Positions 57,132-64,000 of a DNA stretch of 64,000 bases are shown in pieces. A program made the position numbers and the translations under genes. Under the pieces are notes generated by a model. The model did not search any database. It saw nothing but the letters and a program-made list of their open reading frames with translations, and was not told where the DNA came from. Origin of the DNA: STF1-184 sp050178795. Lineage in GTDB: Bacteria > Bacillota > Clostridia > Christensenellales > UBA1242. Within the stretch, counting starts at the first letter, position 1. Every line of letters begins with the position of its first letter. Location: the NCBI GenBank assembly GCA_050178795.1, contig JBFXFT010000001.1, positions 62,001 through 126,000 of the forward strand. The letters run 5' to 3'.

Positions 57132-59879
57132 TTACTTTTTGTTGTAGGAATATGTGATAGGTTCCCACTCATACTTATAAATGTGTTTTATTTTTATAGG
57201 TTTTTTACTTGGGGTAATTAACTTACCCTTTGTCAATCTACTTTCAACAGGCATATAGTCGGTATTTAATGAAATTATTTTGCCCTTGTCGTTTATTATG
57301 TAAATTTCAAAAGTATGCTCAACTTTAGAGGCATAAAGTAGGTCAAAGCCATTATCCATGCCTAAGGTTACTGCTTTTATACCTTTTCTGTATTTTGCCA
57401 TTGGGGCGTTTTCATTAATTTCAATCTTCTTAGCATAGCCCTTGGTGGTAATAATTGCTACTACATCGTCCCTTGTTGTCATACAGCCACAAATTACGTA
57501 ATCGCTATCGTTTAGTTTTATGCCTTTAACGCCTCCGCTCAACCTGTTTTGAGTTGGAACCTCTTCGTTCACAGCGTTTAGAATCATACCTTCTTTGGTT
57601 ACAAAAGTTAAGGTTTTGTCTTTATCAAACACTTCAACATTAATAAGAACATCGCCTTCTTTTAGTTTTAGTGCTTCAAAACTAGTCTTTTTAACATCGT
57701 ATTCGCTAAATTCGCTCTTTTTAACTATGCCGTCTTTAGTGAAGAATATTAATTCCTTTTTAGGAAATTTTGTGCTAACTGGGAACGCTGCAACAACATT
57801 TTCATCTGGCTCAAAGTTTTTAATTAACTCGTTTAACTTGCTACCCCTGTCTTTCCACTTTGTCTCTAACACTGGGTCTAAGTTTAACCTGTGGCAGTTG
57901 CCCCTATCGGTAAACAAAATTAGTTCTTTATCGCTTTCTGTCGCTAAAACTATAGAGTGAACCTCGTTTAAAGTGCTCTTGTCTGTTATTAGCCTTGCGG
58001 TCATAGCAAAACTCTTTTGAGGTATTTTTTTAATACAGCCCTTTTCATTAAAGGCAATTATTACCTCTTTTACTGGTGTAAAGTCTGCCTCATTTAGGTC
58101 AAGAAGTTCGCTTGCGTCTTCAATTATTTTTGTCCTACGTTTTGTCGCATAAGCCTTTTTAACTTCTAGTAGTTCCTTTTTAACAATACTCATTTGCCTT
58201 GCTCTACTTGCCACAATCGCTGTCAATTTTTCAATAAGTGATAAAAGTTCTTTTAATTCTTCTTCTAATCTACCAACTTCCAAATTAGTAAGTCTAGATA
58301 GACGCATATCAAGTACTGCTTGCGCTTGTTTGTCTGAAAGTTTAAATCTTTCTCTTAAAGTTGATTTTGCTTCAACCGTTGAAGCGCTAGCCTTAATAAT
58401 TTTTATTACTTCGTCAATGTTTTTTATTGCTATTAATAGTCCCTCAATAATGTGAGCGCGTTTTTTAGCGGTGTCTAGGTCAAACTTTGTTCTATTTAAA
58501 ACGACTTCGCGTTGATATTCGCTGTAATACTCCAAAATATCAATAAGTCCAAGTTGCTTTGGCTTGCCACCTGCTATTGCCACCATATTAATGGCAAAAG
58601 ATATTTGCAAGTCAGTATTTTTAAATAGATAATTTAAAATTATTTCATCATCAACATCTTTCTTTAAATAGATTGCTGCCCTTACGCCGTTTCTATCTGA
58701 CTCATCTCTTATTTCGGCTATTCCGCTAAGTAAGTCTTTATTTTCCTCGCGTAGGCTCGCTATTTTTTGTAATAATGACGCTTTATTTACTTGATAAGGA
58801 AATTCGTCAACAACAATAGTCTTTTTTCCGCCTTCCGTTTCAATGTGGGTCTTAGCGCGCAAAATTATTTTGCCCTTGCCTGTTCTATAAGCCTCTTCAA
58901 TGCCATCAGTGCCTAAAATAATGCCACCCATTGGAAAGTCTGGTCCCTTAATGTAGCCCATTAAGTCTTTTAATGATATTTTTTTGTCTTCAATGTATGC
59001 TACAACGGCATCAATAGTTTCGCCTAAATTGTGTGGCGGAATGTTTGTTGCAAGACCTACAGCAATACCGCTACTGCCATTTACAAGTAGATTTGGAAAC
59101 CTGCCTGGTAAAATGTCTGGCTCCTTCTTGCTGTCGTCATAGTTTGGCGAAAAGCGCACAGTCTCTTTTTCAATATCTTTTAAAAGTTCTATTGCTATTT
59201 CGCTTAATTTTGCCTCGGTGTAACGCATAGCGGCTGGAGAGTCGCCATCCATTGAACCAAAGTTACCATGTCCTTTAATTAATATTTCATTCATATTAAA
59301 GGCCTGACTCATACGCACCATAGCGTTATATACAGAACTATCGCCGTGTGGGTGGTAGTTTGCCATACAGTCGCCTACTACTTTTGCGCTCTTTTTAAAC
59401 GGTTTGTCTGGCGTTAAACCAAGTTCATACATAGAATACAAAATTCTTCTTTGAACTGGTTTTAGTCCGTCCTCTACCCTTGGTAGTGCTCTATCTAGAA
59501 TTACATACTCTGAATATGGCATCATAGATTCGTGAATAACTTGCCTTAAACCCTTATTAATGTTGCCAAATTCGTCTAAAATTAGTTCTTGTTGCTCTTC
59601 TACAAAACTGTTTGCGTCTTCTTCCTCGCTAGTCTCTTCAAGTTCGTCATCGGAACTCGCTTCAAGTTCCATTTGCACTTTTTCTACCTCAACTTCTTCA
59701 ACTAACGGTTTAACTGCTGTTTTTCTTGCAACTGGCTTTTTTGTAATCTCTTTTTTAGGCTCTTCTTGTTTTTTATCTACTACATCATCAAAAGACATTT
59801 GCTCTTTTAGTGGAACAATTTTTTCTTTTTCGTCTTTCTTTGTTGTTTGCTCGTCAATATCTCTCTCGTCAAAAACCAT
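57132..59879 (-). CDS. parC: Type IIA topoisomerase subunit A, ParC-like
   Basis: 915 residues. Breaks and rejoins DNA; catalytic Y220 in AAMRYTEAKLS. The family core begins only near residue 113; before it is a ~110-residue acidic/Lys-rich extension, with a run of Glu/Asp at 72-100, that ordinary members lack. Domain order: winged helix, tower, coiled coil, C-terminal beta-pinwheel. The first pinwheel blade has no QRRGGKG GyrA box and instead contains KWKDRGSKL, close to the RWKDMG of Gram-positive ParC, so topoisomerase IV is preferred over gyrase. Quinolone-region: HPHGDSSVYNAMV, S181 present but N185 where gyrase has Asp and ParC Glu/Asp. Next to parE, no dnaA or recF nearby. Confidence 0.85.
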   Translation of the reverse strand: MVFDERDIDEQTTKKDEKEKIVPLKEQMSFDDVVDKKQEEPKKEITKKPVARKTAVKPLVEEVEVEKVQMELEASSDDELEETSEEEDANSFVEEQQELILDEFGNINKGLRQVIHESMMPYSEYVILDRALPRVEDGLKPVQRRILYSMYELGLTPDKPFKKSAKVVGDCMANYHPHGDSSVYNAMVRMSQAFNMNEILIKGHGNFGSMDGDSPAAMRYTEAKLSEIAIELLKDIEKETVRFSPNYDDSKKEPDILPGRFPNLLVNGSSGIAVGLATNIPPHNLGETIDAVVAYIEDKKISLKDLMGYIKGPDFPMGGIILGTDGIEEAYRTGKGKIILRAKTHIETEGGKKTIVVDEFPYQVNKASLLQKIASLREENKDLLSGIAEIRDESDRNGVRAAIYLKKDVDDEIILNYLFKNTDLQISFAINMVAIAGGKPKQLGLIDILEYYSEYQREVVLNRTKFDLDTAKKRAHIIEGLLIAIKNIDEVIKIIKASASTVEAKSTLRERFKLSDKQAQAVLDMRLSRLTNLEVGRLEEELKELLSLIEKLTAIVASRARQMSIVKKELLEVKKAYATKRRTKIIEDASELLDLNEADFTPVKEVIIAFNEKGCIKKIPQKSFAMTARLITDKSTLNEVHSIVLATESDKELILFTDRGNCHRLNLDPVLETKWKDRGSKLNELIKNFEPDENVVAAFPVSTKFPKKELIFFTKDGIVKKSEFSEYDVKKTSFEALKLKEGDVLINVEVFDKDKTLTFVTKEGMILNAVNEEVPTQNRLSGGVKGIKLNDSDYVICGCMTTRDDVVAIITTKGYAKKIEINENAPMAKYRKGIKAVTLGMDNGFDLLYASKVEHTFEIYIINDKGKIISLNTDYMPVESRLTKGKLITPSKKPIKIKHIYKYEWEPITYSYNKK

Positions 59880-59880
59880 T

Positions 59881-61845
59881 TTACTCTCCCATTAAGTCTA
59901 TAAACTTGTCTTCTTTATTAAAGTTTGCATATTTACTGATGTAACTCTTCCTTAGGTCAATGCTGTTGCCCATAAGGGTTGTAATTATCCTCTCCGCCTC
60001 TGCCGCGTCGTCAATATTTACCTTGACTAAATGCCTGCGTTTTGGGTCTAGGGTTGTCTCCCAAAGTTGTTCTGGGTTCATCTCTCCAAGTCCTTTGTAA
60101 CGTTGAATTTGATAGCCCTTACCAATTTTTTCCTTTGCTTCGTTTAGGTCATAGTCCGCATAGGCGTACTCTATGTTGTTTTTGTTATATACCTTATAAA
60201 GTGGAGGCATACCAATATATAGGTGCCCCTCTGTTATCATCTCTTTCATATATCTAAAGAAGAATGTTAAAACAAGGCTCTTTATGTGTCCGCCGTCTTG
60301 GTCTGCATCGGCAAGAATTATTACTTTGTGATATTTAATATTTGAAACATCAAAAGTATCGCCAACACCTGCACCAATGGCGCTTATTATCATACGCATC
60401 TCTTCGTTTTCTAAAACTTGGTCTAACCTTTTCTTTTCAACGTTTAGTGGCTTACCGCGTAGAGGTAAAATTGCTTGGAACCTTCTGTCTCTACCTTGTT
60501 TTGTACTGCCACCTGCACTGTCGCCCTCTACAATAAATAGTTCGTTAAGTTCTGCTTTTCTTCCGCTGCAACCAGAAAGTTTGCCAACCAAGTTAATACC
60601 ATCTAGGCTGTTTTGTTGCCTTGCAAGCGTCTTTGCACGCTTTTCTGCAAGCCTTGTTTTTTGTGCCTGCTTTGCCTTTTTTACTATTGTTTCAAAAATG
60701 TTTTTGTTTTCATTTTTTTGAATTAGTTTTTCAATTTCTTCGCCTATTATGGCTTCAACTTCTGTCTTTGCTTCTGGGTTACCTAGTTTGGTTTTAGTTT
60801 GTCCTTCAAACTCTACTCCGCGCATCTTAACCGTTAAAACTGCGGTCATACCCTCTCTAAAATCTTCGCCTAAAAAGTTTTCGTCCTTTTCCTTTAAGTA
60901 ACCTTGTTTTCTCGCTACATCGTTAAACACTTTTGTAATTGCACTCTTAAAACCAGTTTCGTGCGTACCGCCCTCTGTGGTTGGAATGTTATTTACATAA
61001 CTAAAAATGCTAGGAATATAAAGGTCTGTGTGTTGCATAGCAAGTTCTACTTCAATTTTGTCTGTTCTACCTTCTAAATATAGTGGTCTATCATATAGAA
61101 CTGTTTTGCTTTCGTTTAAATATTGCACAAAATCTACAAGTCCACCATTGTACTTGTATCTTCTAACGAAAGGTTTGTTATTTATGTTTACACTGCGCTC
61201 ATCAATTAAAACAATTTCAAGCCCCTTATTTAAAAAGGCAAGTTCCTTTAATTTTTGAGATATAGTTTCTATGCTAAAAGTAACGTCTTTAAATATTTTA
61301 TAGTCTGGCATAAAGTGCACATAACTTCCTGTGTTATCGCTTACGCCAATCTCTTTTAATGGGGCTTTTGGAACACCGCTTCTAATTTTGCCTTGCTCGT
61401 CCTCAATGCTTTCAAACTCCATAAAATATTGTCTGCCGTCTTTTTCAACCATTACTTTAAGCCATTTACTTAAAGCGTTTGTAACAGACGCACCAACGCC
61501 ATGTAGTCCACCAGAATAGTTGTAAGTACTGCTTTCAAACTTACCGCCTGCATGTAGTTGGGTGAATACTACTTCAACGCCACTAACTTTTAATTTTGGG
61601 TGAATATCTGTAGGAATACCCCTACCATTATCTCTAACCGATGCACTGCCATCTTGGTGTAAAGTTACGGTAATTTTGTTTCCATAACCATTTGCAATTT
61701 CGTCTACTGAGTTGTCTACAATTTCCCAAAGTAAGTGGTGTAAACCCTTTACTCCAGTAGTTCCTATATACATTCCGGGGCGCATTCTAACAGCGTCCAA
61801 TCCCTCCAATACTACTATGTCTTTTGAGTTATAAGTCTTTGCCAA
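59881..61845 (-). CDS. parE: Type IIA topoisomerase subunit B, ParE-like
   Basis: 654 residues. TTG start at 61845 after GGAGGA. GHKL ATPase domain with DNSVDEIANGYG, DNGRGIPTDIH and the GGLHGVGASV loop; TOPRIM with EGDSAGGSTKQGRDRRFQAILPLRGK-like pieces (for example VEGDSAGGS) and ILADADQDGGHIK. The Asp triad is intact. The TOPRIM wording (QDG-GHI) resembles clostridial topoisomerase IV subunits more than GyrB (VDG-SHI), but this is only a sequence impression. Upstream of the A subunit with one base between them. Confidence 0.88.
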   Translation of the reverse strand: MAKTYNSKDIVVLEGLDAVRMRPGMYIGTTGVKGLHHLLWEIVDNSVDEIANGYGNKITVTLHQDGSASVRDNGRGIPTDIHPKLKVSGVEVVFTQLHAGGKFESSTYNYSGGLHGVGASVTNALSKWLKVMVEKDGRQYFMEFESIEDEQGKIRSGVPKAPLKEIGVSDNTGSYVHFMPDYKIFKDVTFSIETISQKLKELAFLNKGLEIVLIDERSVNINNKPFVRRYKYNGGLVDFVQYLNESKTVLYDRPLYLEGRTDKIEVELAMQHTDLYIPSIFSYVNNIPTTEGGTHETGFKSAITKVFNDVARKQGYLKEKDENFLGEDFREGMTAVLTVKMRGVEFEGQTKTKLGNPEAKTEVEAIIGEEIEKLIQKNENKNIFETIVKKAKQAQKTRLAEKRAKTLARQQNSLDGINLVGKLSGCSGRKAELNELFIVEGDSAGGSTKQGRDRRFQAILPLRGKPLNVEKKRLDQVLENEEMRMIISAIGAGVGDTFDVSNIKYHKVIILADADQDGGHIKSLVLTFFFRYMKEMITEGHLYIGMPPLYKVYNKNNIEYAYADYDLNEAKEKIGKGYQIQRYKGLGEMNPEQLWETTLDPKRRHLVKVNIDDAAEAERIITTLMGNSIDLRKSYISKYANFNKEDKFIDLMGE

Positions 61846-61881
61846 AGTTTAGTCCTCCGTGTAATAAGTTAATCCAGACAC

Positions 61882-61887
61882 ATTATA
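61882..61887 (-). promoter_or_regulatory. Promoter of parE-parC (extended -10)
   Basis: TATAAT with an extended TGC on the minus strand (TGCTATAAT), about 37 bases upstream of the parE start. The -35 is weak. Confidence 0.5.
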
Positions 61888-61990
61888 GCACAATAATTTT
61901 AGTTTGGGTATACTAAAATAAATAAAAATACATTTTTTTAACATTTTTTTAGTCTAAACGCATTCTAAACTCAAATGATATTATTTTTAT

Positions 61991-62025
61991 GCGTATTGTT
62001 GCATATTTATGCATAAAATATACGC
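61991..62025. promoter_or_regulatory. Nested palindromes upstream of parE
   Basis: Outer arms GCGTAT (61991-61996) and ATACGC (62020-62025); inner TGCATA-TT-TATGCA (62000-62013). The inner repeat is perfect. About 105-140 bases upstream of the -10, so more likely a distant regulator site or structure than a direct operator. Confidence 0.4.
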
Positions 62026-62057
62026 GCAAAAAAATATTATAACCGTTATTAAAATAA

Positions 62058-62080
62058 AAAAAGAGTTTAAAACTCTTTTT
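62058..62080 (-). terminator. Terminator of tsaE-tsaB operon
   Basis: AAAAAGAGT-TTAAA-ACTCTTTTT; T-run on the minus strand, overlapping the stop of the small membrane protein gene. Confidence 0.75.
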
Positions 62081-62669
62081 AACTTATCAATTTTTTCTTT
62101 TTGGGTGTAAGCAGTTTTATTAGTGCCTCAAATGGATACATTATTATGTGAACGAGCAAAATAATAAAAGGTAACATTGCAGGCGTCAAGGCTACAGCCG
62201 CAAAATTAAATATGTCTGAAAAGCCCCAGAAAAACGCTATTAAAAAGAAGGTTAAAGCGGCTGAAACAATAAAGAAGGTTACAACCATTCTGTTCATTCT
62301 ACTAGTATATTTAAAAGGAACATTTTTTTGCCTTGAATACATATTTGTTATGAATACAAAACTCAAATAAAAGTAAAAAATTAAACTTATATAAGAGTAG
62401 TAATTGCTATCCGTTTGAAAATGGTTAAATAGCACATTTGCTACAACTAGTCCGCAAAGGCTTAAAAAACTAAGTATTAAAAGCCTAGAAATGTACTTGG
62501 CCTTGGTCTCCTTTAACCAATAGTAATAACCACTGATTTTATAGCCTGCAAGTTTAAACGCTTGCAAAAATTTGTAAGCAGCAAAAGAAAGCATAACTGC
62601 ATTTAATATGCTGAGTGCAATGGTGATATAAAAATGTGGATTATTTACATCAAGCAAATTCATACTCAT
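62079..62669 (-). CDS. Five-span membrane protein (MurF-associated-like)
   Basis: 196 residues, about five membrane spans and a Lys-rich end (TPKKKKLIS). The first part, KFLQAFKLAGYKISGYYYWLKE, resembles the membrane domain seen at the N-terminus of some clostridial MurF-type Mur ligases, and the end (PFEALIKLL) resembles where that domain joins the ligase. No ligase follows here, so this would be the free-standing membrane part. Family from memory; uncertain. Nine bases after the TsaB-RimI gene, so one transcript. Confidence 0.55.
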   Translation of the reverse strand: MSMNLLDVNNPHFYITIALSILNAVMLSFAAYKFLQAFKLAGYKISGYYYWLKETKAKYISRLLILSFLSLCGLVVANVLFNHFQTDSNYYSYISLIFYFYLSFVFITNMYSRQKNVPFKYTSRMNRMVVTFFIVSAALTFFLIAFFWGFSDIFNFAAVALTPAMLPFIILLVHIIMYPFEALIKLLTPKKKKLIS

Positions 62670-62678
62670 CCCCTCTTT

Positions 62679-63767
62679 TTATAGGTTTTTAGCCATAATT
62701 ATGGCGTTTGAGCCGTCTTTATAGTAGTTTTTTCTTATATGTTCCTCAACTAGCCCCTGCTTTTTGTAAAAACTAATTGCAGGTGTATTGTGTTCGTTTA
62801 CCTCTAAGAATATTTTTTTAACTCCCAAGTTTTTTGCCTCATTTAAAAGCACTTCGTAAAGTTTTGTCGCTAGTCCCAATTTTTTATAGTTGTTCTCGCT
62901 CGCTATTTTTAAAATATTAAAGTCGTCCTCGCTCTTTAAAACATCTAGGTAGGCAACTATATGTTCTTTAAACCTCACTACCCAAAAATAGCGGTTTTCT
63001 AATGTCAATTCGTCTTTTAGACTTTCCATATTATATGCTTCGTCTAAAAATATTTGTTTTTCTAAATTTACTAATTCATCTAGGTCGCTTAAAGTTGCTC
63101 TTTCTATTTTAATTTGAGAAAGTACCTTTTCTTTGTATTGGTCCTCTGCTTGGCTTAACTTTAAATAAAGCGGTTCAAGTTCGTTAATTAAAGTAAATTT
63201 GCCCTCGTCATATTTTCTTTTTGCAACTTCTATTAAGGCGTTTTCACTTACATTTGCTATTTGTCTATTTTTAATAAGCACAAAGTAGTCGTAGTCGCCC
63301 TCTGTTACAAATAGTGGCAAACCGTTTTCGTTTAGGTAGTCTTTCAAATTTTCTAATGTCAGTAACTCTATTTTTTTTAGCACTTTTGCGTCAGTATATT
63401 CTGCAACATAACAGCCCCTATTGTCCGCATTTAGCGCTATTACAAAACTATTTTTTAAATCAATACTATTTGCAATTAAATCAAAAAAATTAACTGCAAC
63501 ACATTTTTTAGTGTTGCCATACATAAAGGCCTTTACTAGACTAACGCCAATTCTAATACCAGTAAAAGAGCCCGGTCCAATGACTACAGCATAGGTGTCA
63601 AAAGCGTCTAAATTTATTGCTTTTGTCTCTAAAACCTCATTTAATCTAGGAAGCAAACTCTCCGAGTGGCTAGCGTCGTTGGGCGTAAAAAAGTTTTGAC
63701 CTTCGCCATTTAAAAATAGTGCTATATGCGCTTGTTTTTTTGTAGTATCTATTCCAAGTAGGTTCAC
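62679..63767 (-). CDS. TsaB-RimI fusion
   Basis: 362 residues. Residues 1-~205 are TsaB: LLGIDTTKKQAHIAL, HSESLLPRL, VIGPGSFTGIRIGV. It is the ASKHA-fold partner of TsaD in making t6A37. Residues ~218-362 are an N-acetyltransferase of RimI type (VVRFKEHIVAYLDVL; NNYKKLGLATKLYEVLL; LEVNEHNTPAISFYKKQGL), known to acetylate ribosomal protein bS18. The two are usually separate neighbours; here they are one protein. Overlaps tsaE by 4 bp. Confidence 0.93.
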   Translation of the reverse strand: MNLLGIDTTKKQAHIALFLNGEGQNFFTPNDASHSESLLPRLNEVLETKAINLDAFDTYAVVIGPGSFTGIRIGVSLVKAFMYGNTKKCVAVNFFDLIANSIDLKNSFVIALNADNRGCYVAEYTDAKVLKKIELLTLENLKDYLNENGLPLFVTEGDYDYFVLIKNRQIANVSENALIEVAKRKYDEGKFTLINELEPLYLKLSQAEDQYKEKVLSQIKIERATLSDLDELVNLEKQIFLDEAYNMESLKDELTLENRYFWVVRFKEHIVAYLDVLKSEDDFNILKIASENNYKKLGLATKLYEVLLNEAKNLGVKKIFLEVNEHNTPAISFYKKQGLVEEHIRKNYYKDGSNAIIMAKNL

Positions 63768-64000
63768 AAACTTTCCTCCACATCTATTTTTCTTTTATTT
63801 TCTCCAAGTTTGGTTATATTAATTGTAAGGTGCTTTGCTGGTATTAAATTTGCAATTTTTTCTGCCCATTCAATAACTGCAACACCGGGTTTTACGTTAT
63901 CGCTCTTGTTAAAATACTCATTTAGTCCAATTTCGTACGCTTCGCTATCGTCTTCTAGCCTATACATATCAAAATGATACATAGGAAGTTTACCACTAAA
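63764..64000 (-). CDS. tsaE: TsaE, C-terminal part
   Basis: The frame is open to the window edge; the start lies outside. The visible 78 codons include KLPMYHFDMYRLED (the family HxDxYRL motif) and VAVIEWAEKI. TsaE is the small ATPase that turns over the TsaBD complex in t6A37 synthesis. The Walker A part is beyond the edge. Confidence 0.93.
   Translation of the reverse strand, partial: FSGKLPMYHFDMYRLEDDSEAYEIGLNEYFNKSDNVKPGVAVIEWAEKIANLIPAKHLTINITKLGENKRKIDVEESL

Overview
The window looks like a piece of the chromosome of a low-GC, anaerobe-like Firmicute of the Clostridia type. The DNA is AT-rich and Shine-Dalgarno sites are strong (GGAGG type). It carries GatCAB, RNase J, YloU/FakA, rubrerythrin, a CIRCE/HrcA heat-shock operon and a bacterial RNase P RNA. 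TGA is used as a stop (for example fmt). The taxon cannot be fixed from the sequence alone. Most genes lie on the minus strand.

Layout. 1-4.6 kb: a lipoprotein with near-identical tandem 98-residue repeats that runs off the window, a second lipoprotein with two InlB-type repeats, a YwaF-like membrane protein and a phosphoesterase. 4.8-5.2 kb: tRNA genes Leu(UAA), Cys(GCA), Gly(GCC) and Val(UAC). 5.3-24.5 kb: housekeeping blocks (fakA-yloU | rpmB; rpe-rsgA-rlmN-fmt-def-priA-rpoZ; gatBAC; ligA-pcrA; rpsU-HIT-mtaB-rsmE). 24.6-30.7 kb: hemW and hrcA-grpE-dnaK-dnaJ, with a CIRCE operator over a sigma-A-type promoter. 30.8-33.1 kb: a glycosyltransferase and a sugar-epimerase-like gene on the plus strand plus an unannotated 30-codon gene, all lying between lepA and hemW. 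33.3-44.8 kb: lepA, a GDPD, rubrerythrin, rarA, rnpB, a tRNA-wobble modification pair (U32 protein and TrmR-like methyltransferase), RNase J and two related membrane proteins.

44.9-54.9 kb: a compact phage-derived module transcribed on the minus strand: sigma-like regulator, large terminase, small terminase, Zn-ribbon-like protein, P22-type portal, scaffold, major capsid, head-completion proteins and two holins. I see no integrase, repressor, replication, tail or endolysin gene. It has its own promoter with palindromes on both sides. It is the best candidate here for something unusual: a head-and-holin-only element, either domesticated (GTA-like), a capsid-forming satellite, or a remnant.

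55-64 kb: an exported propeller-like surface protein, a type IIA topoisomerase pair that reads as topoisomerase IV (parE-parC; the A subunit has an acidic N-terminal extension and no GyrA box), a small membrane protein, a TsaB-RimI fusion and the end of tsaE.

Several starts are set here by ribosome-binding sites. The most notable is rsgA, whose conserved N-terminus can only be reached from an ATT codon. The cluster around it lacks prpC, prkC and rsmB, which usually sit there.
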